Of a stretch of 64,000 bases of DNA, positions 23,703 to 39,200 are shown piece by piece (the stretch's first letter is position 1; the number at the start of each line of letters is the position of its first letter). Made by a program: the position numbers and the translations under genes. The notes under the pieces are model-generated. The model saw nothing but the letters and a program-made list of their open reading frames with translations. It searched no databases and had not been told where the DNA came from. The stretch is from NCBI RefSeq assembly GCF_020184175.1, contig NC_065532.1:25482001-25546000 (forward strand), in the 5' to 3' direction. Origin of the DNA: Aphis gossypii (lineage: Eukaryota; Arthropoda; Insecta; Hemiptera; Aphididae).

Positions 23703-25817
23703 AATTTCCTACTCATTCCCTTTATTTTAATAAATTAAATTAATTTTAAGTTTTAAACAAAATATGAGTTGTAGTCATATTGATAAATATTATTTAATCA
23801 CACATTGAAAATTACTGGTTACAACAATTATTTATTTAAAGTATTGACTGAATGAACAACAGTTGTAATCCTAAATTTTTTTTTTTATCATCTAAGATTT
23901 TGAAATTAACTAAGGAATTAAACAATATAACTTCTTTTTCTTTTATATTAGATAGTATGTATATATATATAAAAAAAATACAATTATTGCAAAATTCTAC
24001 TTAGTAATCCTAAAATTGTATTTGGTCTATTCATTTATTGCACTGTAATATTTTGCAGTTGGTCTGATTATGTAATATAAACACAATTTGTACATATTGC
24101 AATTGTTTTTACTATAAATGAATTGTTATTATTTTTTTTTGTTTTATATTTAATCCAAATGTTTGAGTGTTTGGAATAATTGGTTACTAGTTTTTTAATG
24201 TCTCCTGAAATATTTATAATACATATATATATTTTTTGTTGTTGATTTTTTAAGATAATTTTTTATTTGCTGAAAAACTGTATTTGAATTAATAATTGTT
24301 GTGGAAAGAAATTTAGTCCTATATTTATATATATAATAAATTACATACATTTTTTTAATTTAAATAATTTTAGCTACTTCGTTTATACTGTATGAAATTT
24401 TTTTACTTTAACTCCTATTAGTTATATTCCTTTCTTGCAACTAATATATCAAATATTGTTAATTAATAATAAATAAGTACAAGAAAAATATGTTTTATTA
24501 TATAGTATATACGGACGGCAAATGCTTTCAGTAAACTAATGAAAATAAAATCTACAAAATAATTTCAATTTATTTGTAAATCATAAAATGAAAAATAATT
24601 TTTTTAACTTTTTTACCAAACAATAGATTAAATTATGAAATATTTACAGTCTATCTCTCTGTGAGCCTTATATATATAAAAAAAAACAATAAGGAAATCT
24701 CCATTATTTAGGAGATATTACTATGGGTAAAACAGTAAATACTAAATCTTGATAGGACATCCTATATGTAATTGAACCATTAAAATACTTGTATGTTCCA
24801 TAGTCTAAAATGGATTTATATCTAAAATTGAAATTGAAAGGACAGCAAGTAAGAAATATTACAAGAAATAATCGTTCACACACATTTTAAACTATTGCAG
24901 TCTACAACTTAGGCAAAGAAATAAACCCAATAAGGTAAATTTTATTTATTTTCCAAATAATATTTAAAGAATTAATACTTACATTTCTATGGTTTAATGA
25001 TATTCGACTTTGAAGTTCAGAAAAATTACTAACCAAAAAAATATAATCAAAAATGTTCATACCCACCTAACACTTCTCCATGTGTTTTGAAATATATAAT
25101 TGTATACTGGTTATTTCTTAATTTCTTATGTACCTAAGCACGGATCTAAAAATCACAAATGGGGGGAGGCTTATTATCGAAAAATGATAAATAAAGAATT
25201 TTTTATAAATATTTTTTAAAGTAATTTCATTTTATATAACTTAAAATATGGCCCCTTAGCCCCCCTTAGATCCGCGCCTGTATGTACCGTGTGTTATTAG
25301 TTTTAGACTGAAAAGACAAAAAGAGTCTAAAAATGTTAGTATGTGAAATCACCAATTGTGATATAGTATTCATTAATGCTTTGATCTCTATCGAGACAAT
25401 AAGTACTAGTTATTATGTAGAATATCCCTCATTCTCAAGTCTGTCGATATAGAATGCCTTTTTAGTTGATACAACTGATACAAGTGTTCTTTGACTAGAT
25501 TTTCATCATTCTTTAAACTTTTCATAACAAATAATTTTAGCAAGTAAACATTATCACTCATAAGATTAATTATTATTTTTTAAATATTTCAATAAAAATA
25601 AGAACACATAAGTTTTTTACTATGGTAAAATTAGTTCACCGCTCATGTAATAAAAAAAATAATAATTTTATAAAATCCATATACTCTTAACATTTTTAAA
25701 TATTTTCAAGACTGCAATAACAATAGTTTCAAAAATCAAAACCATTACTAATAAAGTACACAAATCATTATACTCATCATAGCAATATAGGTATATGAGA
25801 ATATTTTTCTGCTTGAA
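23703..25817. other. Convergent spacer UBE2J2 / TYSND1-like
   Basis: AT-rich with no coding signal. It contains the UBE2J2 3' UTR and one hAT MITE (25135-25280), annotated separately. Confidence 0.55.
25135..25280. mobile_element. hAT MITE, 146 bp
   Basis: The left end TAAGCACGGATCTAA and the right end TTAGATCCGCGCCTG are imperfect inverses, with mutations confined to the left tip and one inner base. Exact 8-bp duplications TATGTACC flank it at 25127-25134 and 25281-25288. It carries no ORF. Confidence 0.85.
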
Positions 25818-26832
25818 TTAAATATGACATACATTGAAGGTAGGAATTCCATTGTTCCACAACATTATTTTCAATGGGCACTTGGATTCTAAATTATTAA
25901 GTACTTCAATATCTGTAAAAATTAAACAATATAAAAAATTAAAAACCATATTAAATGTAATTTAGTTAATATATATATATATATCATAGTATGCATGAAC
26001 ATTGAACAAATTACAACTAACTATTAGTGATGATATATTTATTAATAGTTTCCACAAATTCTGTAGAAGGCAATACAAAATGAATAGTGCCCACATTCAA
26101 CTTTCCAACAGTGAGACCCAATAATTGTCTGTCGACTGAAAAGACTGGACCACCGCTAAACCCTTCACGCACATTACAAGTGGTTGTCAATATGCCATGT
26201 ATCATTCTGTGCATGTGACCAAAAACTGTAGACGGTACATATTCTCGACAAGGGAATCCAACCGAAAACATTTTTTGACCTATAAACCAGCTATTAAAGG
26301 TAACCACTAATTAATCATTAAATATAATATTGGTCTTACCAATGGTTGGGGTTTTGTTTGATATCTGACATGGTAAAATGTCTATAATTCGTTCAGTTAC
26401 AATAATAGCAATATCATACGGAACAGTCTTACGATTAGCATATATAACTCTACCTTTAATTGCACGTCCATCATAACGTAGTATAACTGATTGTACTGTC
26501 TACCAAAAAACAAGATTTCAGAAATGTATCAAAAAATCAATCACTGATTAATCTGTTGCTACAAACATGGTCTACGACATGTGCACAAGTGAGGAACAGG
26601 TGTCCATCGATAGCATCAGATGTGTGAACACAAACTGCTGTTCCCTCGTTCTGACCACACTCAATTTTCGCCACAGAGCATAAGTATAAGTATTGTTTGT
26701 CATTTTCTTTTTCTGCAATAAGAATACATGCACAGAACTGTTTTCAGATAATTTTGGGTATTCTATAATTTTACCTGAGCCGGCACTTTTGTCGATCAAA
26801 TTGCACACCTTCATACTATTTATTGTAACCAT
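25818..26832 (-). CDS. TYSND1-like trypsin-fold protease, short form
   Basis: Resembles the C-terminal protease domain of TYSND1, which processes peroxisomal PTS1/PTS2 matrix proteins. Exons on the minus strand: 26832-26775, 26712-26567, 26499-26340, 26279-26022 and 25912-25818, giving 238 aa. The catalytic triad is visible: His64 in LTCAHVV, Asp97 in VPYDIAII, Ser163 in REGFSGGP. The last exon (VLNNLESKCPLKIMLW) aligns with the human tail, but it ends NVCHI instead of a PTS1 such as SKL. Human TYSND1 is about twice as long. The N-terminal half was not found upstream, so either it lies in exons I missed or the gene is shortened. The start at 26832 is the first in-frame ATG and is uncertain, since the frame is open upstream. 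The last donor, GTTAGT, is nonconsensus. Confidence 0.8.
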
Positions 26833-29800
26833 TATATTTTTAATACCTATGTTTATTACAAAATCATTAATGGAACTTGTAGTCAAATTTAAAGTTATGA
26901 TAGCATACAATTTAAATACAGAATTATTTTAATTTAATTTAAGTTTAACATATAGGTATTCAGTAGTTTATTCAATTATAAGATTATTGTTTTACTAGCC
27001 CATTAACTGACAAATGATTTTTCAAGAAGAGGTGGGGTGAAGTTAATTTTTTTATATATTTTTTTTAATCATTAAAAATACAATTAGAGGACAATATAAT
27101 ATGATGATTGATTAATTTATAAATATAAAAAATAGTAATTTTTAGTAATTATTCAAATAATATTAAAAATACATTATTGAAGACTTATAGTTTTTATAAG
27201 AAAAGTAGAATGAATATAATAATCTAGAACATTAGAATTTAGAATACTAATACGTCAATACGAGAATGTTTTATACTTATATAGTATTATTATCTACATG
27301 GGCTTCGCGGTTTTTAATTTTTATCATTATTTTATTGGATTATCAAAAAAAAGATATATATATATAATTTTGTTATCATAAAGTTGTCAAGAAAGTAAAA
27401 TTAGACTAATTAGAGCCTAGAGGAATAAGAAATTTGTTCTCTTTCTCTCAAACTAAAATAGATTCACTATATTAAAACATTTAATACGTGAGAATGCGAG
27501 ATTTTTTTAGTTTATACGTAATACAGTGGTTATATGGATCAATAAAGCTTTTTATTAAATTATTTCTGTAAATCTGTAATTATTTGTAGGGACTTAAATA
27601 TGAACGTAAATTATTATGAATTATACTTTACGTAATGATGTTTTCAAAGTTTGTAAATAAGTTTTTGGATATTGCCTATTGATTAGGATAGTAAGACATT
27701 AAGTTTTATCTTAAAAGTTAATAATGATAGTCCGTTATATTATATAATTTAAATTATATTTATTATTAAAAATATTAAAATAAATTATTTTAATAATAAT
27801 ATTAAAAACCATTGTGAAATGTATTCGGTGATATAGGCTTTTAGACCATCATCGCTCAGAATTGTTTTTTGTGTACAATGATCTATCAATAGTATCAAAT
27901 TGCATGCACTTTTAAATTTTATCGCAATTCAAAGCTATATTTAATAGTTATAATTATAAACTATTTACAGTATATCTTTATAATCTTGAACTAAGAACGT
28001 CAAATAAATAATTATCTGCAAATTTACTTTTAAGCCCATCAAGAATAGTAAATCTAAATATATTTGATTATTAGTTATACATTTTCCCCCATATTTTCAA
28101 TTATTTTATATTTTACAGCAACACAACTAATGTTTTTTACAAAAAAAAATTGTTCATCATAAAATGCAAATTAAATAATCTACACGAAGACCATTCTATC
28201 AAGAAAGATTTCATTTGTTTGATAAGGTGATCAAGTCCATACAGTAGTCAGTTATATTGCAATTTATATTTAAAATAATAGGTACCTATTTGACTTATAA
28301 AACATCATATAGTGACAACAGTCATCAATAATTTATCACTTTACTACACGTCATGTAATAACTAATAAGGTTTATTTAATAAAATGATTTAAGTACATAG
28401 GGTATAAATTAATATGCACAAGTTAAAGATCAAAATGTTTGGAATTTTTATTTAAAACAATAACATCAAGTATTTATAATAAATCAATACAAAAATTAAT
28501 AAAAAGTAGAAATAGTGTAAAAAATTCCATAGTATAATATATTTATTAAATAGGTAATATTATGATCAATAGATAAAAATTGTTGACACATGATCATCTA
28601 TGAGGTGTGATGCTGTTTTTGCAAAATGGATCTATTGAATCTACAAAAGAACTTATCATATTAGTGATTATTAAAAGTAAACATAAATTAATAAATTATA
28701 GCAAGTAAAAAATACCATGATAAAAAATTTAACAAAAAAAAATCCTATAAAATAAATACACCTCAGTAAAAAACTCCAAATGATATAGGCTTATATACTA
28801 TAAAGTAATATTTTATAAATACAAGTATACAATATTTAAGTATATTTGATAAGTAAAATAACAATGACCTACTTAATTAGTCAATATCTATATTTGAATA
28901 ATGAAGTTGTAATCAGATATTTCTATTTTTATGAAAATTAAATAAATATGTATTAATTAATATTCAAAAAGTGAAAAAAAATAATGAAAATACAATTTTT
29001 TTAGATATTGATCAATTGTTGTACCAATAATAATTTTATACAATTTTAACAAAAATGAATAAAAACTATAGTTTTTTTTTTTTGTTACAGGGCGTTTTTT
29101 CAAATTGGTCATTTTTACTATGAATTTTTTTCCACCAGTGGAAGGGGGTATTGGACATTTAACACACAATGCCCAAATACAAGTATCATAATGATTTTAT
29201 AAAAATTTTAAATAAAAAATATAACATTTTGTTTGGTTATAAGTCAGTGAATTAAAAATGTTGAAATATTTTGGATTGGTTCCTACCTGGTGAGTAAACA
29301 AAGATTAATACTATATGTATTTATAACAAATGATAAGATATAGCTGCTGCATGTTAAACCTGACTTTTTGATCTTATAAATAATGTATAATTTTTTTTTT
29401 TTCCATATAAATAAGAATTTATAACTTAAATTATTAAAATACACCACTGTTTGTCAGTAATCAAACAGCATAGCAGTATTTATTGTATTAATAAATGTTT
29501 TGATTTAAATTATTAACTAGATGATTAATATTTGATTGAATAACAATAACAAATTTTAACTAGTCTCGAAAGTCTGAAAGTAGTTTTAATCATAACAATT
29601 ATTTTAAATTAAAATAAATAATATAAATAGGTAACTATAAATGCATTCCACTTATGATAATTTATTGTACCGAACATATTTATCACTCTGGAATGTATCA
29701 ATAATGTGGAAGATCTTTTATTATATATAATAGGAACAAAAATATAATATTACAATAATACTACTATTAATCATAAAAGTTAAAATTAATTTAATAAATT

Positions 29801-30209
29801 GCACATAAATAAAGTTTTAAATATAATAATATTGTATAATTATTTTAAACTTAAGTTTGATTAGATGTTTCAAATTTTCGAGGTCAATATTGTATTATTT
29901 TATTAAAGCTATAATTATCATTTGTCATTAATAAAAAAAAATATACAATAAATTATTTCATACGTGACATTTAACTAATATATAAATGTGTGTGTGTGTA
30001 TAGAGATAACCAGATGATCATTTGAGAGTGATTTTACCATATGTCATGTTTTCTGAATAATTTTATTTGTCAATTATACAGAAAATATTGTTAAAGACTA
30101 GAGGGATCAGTATGAAAATGATATAGGCTACTTATTATAATATAAGTAAGATAAATGCAATTTCAGTAATAATATCATAGCTTATTTAGTAAATCAATAC
30201 TGCTTATTT
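26833..30209. other. Intergenic, gene-poor
   Basis: AT-rich with no supported ORF. It could hide missing N-terminal exons of the TYSND1-like gene, but I saw no protease-like or conserved frame. A repeat phrase TCATCGCTCAGAATTGTTTT near 27847 recurs, with changes, near 44210 and marks a dispersed repeat. Confidence 0.45.
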
Positions 30210-33200
30210 TTATTCATCAACCAGTGGATCATCTTCTAAAGCAGCTTTAAAAAATAAAATTAATTTTTACGGTTGTTAGATAAATGTAACATAAATAGAA
30301 AGAACAAGATTATTTTTTTAAATAAGAAATACAGTTATAATAAAATTGATGTATTTACCTTTTGTGTTTTGTGTAATAACTTTATCCAGTTCATTTCGAA
30401 GAGTTTGGGCATTGTATTGATATCTAGAAATATCATTTAATTCTTGTCTGTCAAAAGTTGGACTTGGTTCTGGAGTTTTACAATGCATTGATAACATATT
30501 GGGTGAACTTTTTTGTCTAAAATTGATTTTTGATAATAATAAAATTAAATCAAGATTAATTTTTGAATAAATATATTAATTTTAATAAATTTTATCATCT
30601 GAAGCGATAAATTTTTTTTGAATGCATTTTTTTATGATTAAATAATCAAGGAAACATAAACAATTTTTAAAACTAATTATGATTAAAATTTTTAATACAT
30701 AAATCATAAATAAATTCAAAATTATATACGCACATATCATTTATTCCATAAGTTTTGTCCACCAATGTTTTCCATTTATTATCTTGTGTTTTTTCAATTT
30801 CTTGTGAAAGAATCTCACACCGTTCCCTTAATATTTGTTCTTCCATTTCTTTAGCTATAATAAAATAATACCTACATAAATTTTTTTAAATATTTGTTAA
30901 AGTATTTTTCTAACTCACTCTTTAGTGTTGTTTGAAGTTTTGCAATTTCTAGTTGAAATCTTTGTCTTGTATTTTCAAATTCTTGTTTAAGTTGGCTTTC
31001 AATTTTTTCTCTTTGCATTTCTAATTTTCCATGTTGATCCATCTTAAATGGTAGATATAGAAAATGTAACATATGTTAAAAAGTTATAATTTATTAAAAT
31101 TGAAACTCACTTGTTGAGATAATAATTTATCTAGATCACAAAATTTGTCTGCTAATTTTTTTTCAGCTTCCATTTTCACTTTACTGATTTTTCTTTCTTG
31201 TTCTGTTTTTAATTTCAATACTTCTTTTTTGGGTATATAATCTTTGGTAATTTTAGATTGTAATTCTTTCAATAATTCTACAGTTGAACTACATGACTGA
31301 TGCGCATTAACTTCTACAGATAAAAGTTTAACACGTTCATCAAGTTCTATCCGTTTTTCCTGTTCCAGTTTTAATTGTTCTTGTAGCTGTTTTATCTATA
31401 ATAAAAGTAATGTACTAAATTCAATTGTTTGTAGAAAAAAAAAATGATTAACATATTTTAATGTTTGAAATAAATATATTTTGTTTAATTTGTTTTTAAT
31501 TACTATATTTAAACAATTAGAATATATTTATGATAAAAACTACTTTAACACTCACAATGGTTTTGCTATCCATTGTACAAATTTCATCTGTTTGATTAAT
31601 AAGATTGCCAGATTCAAGTTGCTAAAAATAGAAATTTTTAAAGATAGTATATATTTTTAATTATATTTAATTATTAGACTTACAGTTGTTATTTCTGCTG
31701 ATTTATGTGCACTGTTATTAGTGCATTCATTGTTAATAATTTTGTCTGTAAGCTATCAACAAAAATAAAATTTATATATATATTATTTATATGATAGCAT
31801 TAAAGCGGTTTTATATCCATGAATGTTGCGTATTTGTATTTTTACAAGTAAATAAAATAACTCAAATTGCCTATCGGTAATAGTACAAGTATTCATGTAT
31901 TTTAAACTATTTTAATGCATATTCATTATTAACAGTATTAAAGCTATGATTTTACAATATTATATAATAAATATTATTTTTAATTACTTCTTTATTTATT
32001 GTTTTGAGATACTGGTTTTCTTTATCTAGATTTGTTGAAGAGAGTTCTAGTGTTTGAATTGTGTTTAAAGCTTCTGTGTATTTAGCATCTAACTGATCTA
32101 ATTGTTCTTCGAGTCTCTTAGTTGTTTCATTTTTACTGGAAATATCTTGTTTAAGATTTCCCAACTTATATTTTAACAGTTCTGTTATTTCTTTATAACC
32201 AGATGATTCTTGTTGTAATCTGTCTTTATCAATAGTTACTCTTTTTAGGTAAGCTTTAAGAGATTCAGTTCTCTAAAAAAAAAATATGTTAAAGCATTTT
32301 TAAATAAGGATAATATTATTAGTTAATTAAAATCTACTTTTAAAGCATATCTAGTGCGTTTATGTGTTCCGTAAATATCCTCATGGCTAGTTGAAAATGA
32401 TATTGTATTCTCTGTGTCAGAATTATCTGATGTGTTATGTTCTTTAGAAATTCCTTCTGCCAAATTCCAATAGAAAAAATTATATATAGTTAAATACTTA
32501 AATGTTTTATTATACAGAATGATTCATTTCTATTACATTATATTTTAGTATACATTTAAAATTATAATATAAATGATGATGACAAATATTAATTATTTGG
32601 TTGTCTCCCAATATGAATCTATCAAATGGTTAAGATTCTATTATATTTAAGATATTAGCATTGTTATAATTATTATAATATTTGTTTTTATATATCCCAT
32701 TTTAATGTTATAAGACTAGTGCTATTACAGGTAACAACAGCCTCTTTTATTTAGTGTCATTTTTGGTATATTATAGCAAGTTACTTTAATTAGTAAACTA
32801 GATTATAATTAACTATTTTAAAAGCTTGTAAAATACTTGTATAATTTTCCATCTAAAGAACCCAGTTTTATAATGTTTTTAATTTATAAAACCATAATAA
32901 TGTTTAATTTTAATTTTTAATAATTAATAATTTCATGTAAAATGATTGAACTTAATACAATTTGTGTTATACTTATAAAATATATATAATACTTTTATTA
33001 AAATGAAGGTAGACCACAGTTCATCGGTCAACTGAATATGTTATTGGTGAGCCACATTGGGAGATAGCCAATTATCATTTATTACTATTGCTTGGATTTG
33101 AATGCATTTAATATTCAAACTACCAAAATAATATATACATACATATGAGTTAAAAACTTAAAATATGCAAAATATACTAAAATGGTTTTATTTATTACAT

Positions 33201-36200
33201 TTTAAATGTATGGTATTATATAGACTTGCATTGAAATATTTTATCAAAAAACTACATTATATTATTTTAAAAATTAAAAATATTAGATCAATTCATGCGT
33301 AAACAATAACATAGGCTTAACATGCAATAAGGCTTATATCTACTTTTCATATGTTGGTTATAAAAATGAATTGATACTTTAATAGGATATCTAGTATTCT
33401 AGCTAATAGGATGTAATCTAGAAACAAAGTTGATAACTATAATAATATTATAATAATCTAAATTAACAAAAATTTATCTAAATACATGAGAAAAAACTGT
33501 ATTGTTATAAAAATATGAAAATATGTATTTACAATGAAATTTTTAAATATATGTAAATATATGTAATATAGTTTATTAAATTGAAAACCATATGAAATCA
33601 AAATATGATTTAATCTATCATGTTATAGGAAAAACGTGTACCTATGTACATATAAAACTAAGCCAAATGTATTACTTAGGTTGATAACGGGTGTATGGGA
33701 AAATAAAAGTAATCAAGATTCAAGAGTTCAAGACAGCAAAACATGAAAGAAACTTAATAATATAATGGAAGACATTAAGTTAAAGAAAAAAATGTTATAG
33801 GAGGATGGGAATTAGTTAAATGAAATGGAAGAGGTATTTTAGAAAAGTGATATTTTCAATAGAATAAATAATAATCAAAACATATAATTATGAAATTAGA
33901 AATAATATTACTGAGGATATTTTGTAACGAGATATTTATAATTGAAATATTTTCAACAGAGAATATTATGAGGGTACATGGAAATTATTAAATGATAATT
34001 ATTTATATAAAGAGTGAAATAATCTCTATTTTGAAAAGGGCAGCATAAAAAAATGTAAATAGTTATTTAGTAACATTAGCATATTATTACATACTTTTTA
34101 AAATATAATGTAAAATTGAAATTTATTATGAAAAGCTGTGAATAATTAAAAAAATTGACCTCAAGATAGGGAGAGCTGAGAGAGATTATTTAGTAAAATA
34201 AAAATATTTTAAATTTCAACTGTGTAATTACTAATTAACAAATTAAATTATGTTATTAAAGTTGTTATTATTTAGGAAAATGTATAAAACAGGTATGTGT
34301 ATTGTGTATAAAAATGTCTTTTTTAAAACATTTTGTCTCAAACTCATCAGTCATTGTATTCAAATCAAACTAATATTTGATTAATAACAGTGTAGGAAAA
34401 TGTTTTAGTAATAGATAAGAAAATGTAAAAATTATCTTGAAATAACAAGTGTTATATTAAATTAATTATATGAATTGTACACACATATTTATTATTTATA
34501 ATAATTGATTATATTTACCAAGAGTTGGCTTAGATTTTGGTAAACCAATTTCTTCAGATCTGAAAACCACAAAGAAATTTATTAATCAATTACAACTTTA
34601 TCTTCTTACAAAGACTATTCTTAGTTTATAGAAGTTAAATTAAATATGTATAAATTTAGTAGTATTTTATTGAATTTTTGTTACTTAAAAAAATAAAATT
34701 AAAACAATAATATCACAAGAAAAAAAATAGTAAATTAAAATAATAGTGATTTTTGAAGTATAAACTTACTCGCTATCAGATTCATCAGATTCACAGTAGT
34801 TTTTAATAACAGTATCTTGTTGCACTATTTTATCATTTTTTTTATTTGGACTATACCAGTAATGTGGCCCTTCGTCTTCAGACGTCTCACTGTCTTTAAC
34901 TTCTAAATGATAATCATCATGATGTTCATCATGAACTTTAGGCATTCGCATAGATAACAAAAGACTTCTTTTGGAACGTAGACTATCATCACTTTGGCTA
35001 TCTGAATCTCTCTGTTGATTCTCAGTTGTATCATAATTATTTTTTAATTCCAAACATAATGACTTAGAACGTTCAAATTCTAAAGAATTTTTATCAACAT
35101 TTTCAGTGGGTATATGCTCATTAAAGGATTTGCTTTTACCGAATGAAGAGTGTGCAAAGTTCAACTCTGGACTAAGCTGATGTAATGCTTTGTTTACATC
35201 TGATGGAACAGTGAGTTTAAAAGTACTCAGTGAAGTTAAAGACTTATTTCTGACATGTTTTTTAGTAGTAGTCTCATCAATTATATTTTCTGCAGATGCA
35301 GAAACTCTATTTTTTGTCTTGTTCATTAATTTTGTAGTTATAAAATTATAAAATGTATTCATTTTTTTATTTTCTTCTTTCTTATCATTCACAGTAGAAC
35401 ACGATTGATTAGGATCAGTCGGAAGGCTTTCATCACTTCCCCATTCCAATTCTGAATCATCTGTGTTTACTGCACAAACAATTGGATCAGGGATTTGCTC
35501 AATACTTTCTTGGGTTTCATTTTCAATTTTTTCATTAATATCTGTAGTGTGTATTATGCTTGTCTGTATAAAATCCCAGCTTCTAGGAGGATCTAACGGC
35601 GGAGGCATTGTGCATTGAGATACTGATTCTTCATCTTTGATAGGTAAAACATTTACTATAGATGTATTTTTGTTTTCAATAGTTAATTTATTTTTCTCAA
35701 TTACTTCTTTATCTGTTTCTATTGAACTATTATTTATTTCATTTTCATTTTTCAAAGTAGAGTTCAAAGTAATATTATCCTCTTCCTTATGATTGTTTTC
35801 AGTATTTAATTTATTTGTTTTTAATTCATCAGGATGATTAATTTTACAGTTTAAAGTCAGATTTTCCTTTTTATTATCCACCTCTTCAACATCAATTGTA
35901 TTGACTTTTAAATCGTTATTTTCAGCTGTACAACTAGAAGCTACACATTCTTTTTCATTTAGGTTATCTTCAACATTTGATTTTGATGTTTTATCTTCTT
36001 TATTAAGTACTATAATTTGAGCATCAACAATATTTTGATTATTTGAAGTATCATTATTTTCTTGTGATTGAGCACCATCATTCTGGTCTAAATCATCTAG
36101 AACGTTTTCTTTAGATCTAGTTCTGGCCATTATACTCATTTTTTGCATAGATAATTGATTCACTACTTTAGAATGGCCTTCTTTAATTGCATAATCTTTC

Positions 36201-39200
36201 GCAGATAAACCTAAAAAAGAAAAAAATGAAAATATTATAACTAGGACTAGGATTTATATGCAATAAAAAATTGTAAAATACCTATGCATTTTATTTACCA
36301 AAATATGCAAAAACAAATTTTTATTATTTCTAGAATATTATTGTTTATCATAAATCATAATTCATAATTTATTATTATTACATTAAATTACTTTTTAAAT
36401 AAATGAAATCGTTTTGTAAATGCTTGTCTTCAAACAATTTTTTTGAATTTTTAATTGATTCTGCTTCGTCATCAAAATCTGATATTACAGATTTTATTTA
36501 ATTAAAATTATTTGAATAGTATTCTACTGCCTTTAACCATGTACTCCATCTAGTGATAATTGGTTAATCCGGGAATAGTTTACGTAGTTTGATAATTCGA
36601 ATAGGAGCTTTTAAAAAATACTTTTTTAACCGTCGTTATTAACTTATCAACCATTAAAAATTCATTTCGTAAAAATTCGCTAATTCTATGAATCCCATGT
36701 GCCAAACATGTTAAATGAATTAAATTAGGAAATAACATAGTCAAGGAGTCCACGGATTTAACTATATATGGCACGGCATCAGAAATAAAAAATAATACTT
36801 TATTCACTCCTAATGGCCATAATAGGTGTATCACATCATTAAATATTTTACCAATAGTTTGGAAATTATATTTTTTAAGTTCTTCACACATTAATAGATA
36901 TGGTTTTGAATAAGTGTCTTCGTGGAGGAGACCAACTATGACGTTTTAAGTATATCGATCATCAACATCTGTGATCTCATCTATTCAAACCCAAATTGGG
37001 CCATCACCAATTTCAGAACGAATACAAGAAATAGTATTTTCATAAATTGTGGAAACATAATTTTTGTGAATTTTAGACTGGTCAAGAACACATTTACCAG
37101 TATATTTTTCTAAAATTTTTTAAATGATGGATGATGTAATTTCTATATTGGTCCATCATATTTTAACATTTCTTGACATAGATCTAGAGAAAAATTTGCT
37201 TGTTTATTTTGGTTTTCTAATGTATTTTTAAAGAATGACTGTTTAGATTTAGCTTTTAAATTAATATTTTTGTTATGCTTTCTTGTATTTAAATGCTATA
37301 CTACCTGAAAACGTTTTGTTACGGACACAGCTTGATCACAAATAATACAATATAATATTTTACCATCTTTTTTAAAAATGTCACTTGAAAATTCTTCAAC
37401 AAATAGATGTAAGTTGGCACTTTCACTTTGAACTTTCGGCATTTTATAAAACTGATACTGTTATTAAAATCGCTCAAATTTTTAAGTATAAATGTCCGCA
37501 CATTTATACAACAGACGACGTACTAATGAATTTAAATACTTCTGTGCTGTCTCACTGTATACATCGTTTAACAATGTGTAGATAATTCTATTGGTCGTTT
37601 AACTAAGATAAGATTAGATAGGTAATATTTATATTTTATACTCTATATTTACAAAAATTCGACGGATAAACAAAAACTATCAATTTTATGAAAAAGAACA
37701 TCATTTAAAATTAACAATAAATTATAAAAATTTGAAAATTTAAGTTAAAAAATCAAAATCCCAAATATCTATAAATACGCATTGTGTTTAAAATATACAA
37801 AAAAAAAATTGGTTCTATTTAAATGAGAATAAGCCAAATCGTGGACAAATCTGACAACCAATAAATTTAGACTTCAAGAAAAAACATGCAAATGCATATA
37901 AATCCTAGCCCTAATTATAACATATAATACTTGATATTTTTTAAATTTAATTACCATTTATATCACAAGCATCAAGTTGACTTCCTCGGTCCAATAATAA
38001 GTCTATAATAGACATATTTCCAAGTTTTGCTACCACCATTAATGGTGTACGTCCTTGGTTATCTGCTATGTTTATTAGTGATCCATTATCTAATATAAAC
38101 TCTATTAAATCACGATTTTCAGCAGCACATGCAACATGTAGAACGGATTCACCTGCCTAAAAATTATTTTTTGAAAATATAAATATAAATCAAATGATAA
38201 TTTTATATACAAGTAATATAAATGGGTTGAAAATAGTATAAAAATATAAAAATTATAAAAATTACATAAAACTTAATAAAATAATGAAAGCTGATGTTAA
38301 TTACATTATAATTATAATTATGCATGGATAAATAGTTAAGAACATTGTACCCTAAATAATATTTTTGAATTTCATAACTGACATTCTAATATTAAAAATA
38401 ACAGAGTAATATAGATTCTTCATAAGGTTAAATGTCCTATGTATCTAATGTATTAGTAAGATGGAATTAGGGAACAATGTCCTCTTAATAAATAACAAAA
38501 ACTTCATGGTTCATAATATATTATTTGAAAAACATTTTGTTAGTGCTAAAAAAGCAGTGTTAGATTATAATACTTACAGCATTTTGTGCATTTATATTAA
38601 TTCCTTTTTTAAGTAGCATAGATATTATAGTGAATGAGCCCTGTTTTGCAGCTAAGTGTAAAGCAGAATTTTTATTTTTGTCTGTGCATGTTACATCTGC
38701 CCCTCTCTCCAACATTAAATGAACACATTCTTTTTGGCCGCATTCTACAGCCTACATGCACATTGTTATTTTACTTATATTTATAAAATTATACATTGTA
38801 GATAATTATAAATTGTGTTTAGATATTATTAATTATACGACTTTGAAGAATCAATTACATTTATATAATCAACACAAAACATGACCTATGCTTTGTAACA
38901 ATATTTATTGTTAAAAAATTAAAATTACAATAAAACAATAATGAATTAAGTAATAGGTCTGTATTAATTTAATTTTAGTTTATTTTTTCTTAAGCAATTC
39001 TAGAGTATAATAGATACTAAATCTCTGTAAGCATATTTTCAACTTTTTAATTTCAGTTTTTTAACCTAATTATAACTACTTGTTAAAAAAATATTTATGT
39101 TATATCTAATGTTAGTGTTAGACTTATTAGAATAAGGTATAAATTGAATGCATAATTTATTCTATATTGATATTCCCTTCACCAAAATATTTGGTTCTTC

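Noticed and set aside
32457..34518. 2-kb intron of the ANKRD26-like gene searched for a nested gene
   Set aside because: No coding frame, RNA gene or TIR pair was found; it is AT-rich filler.
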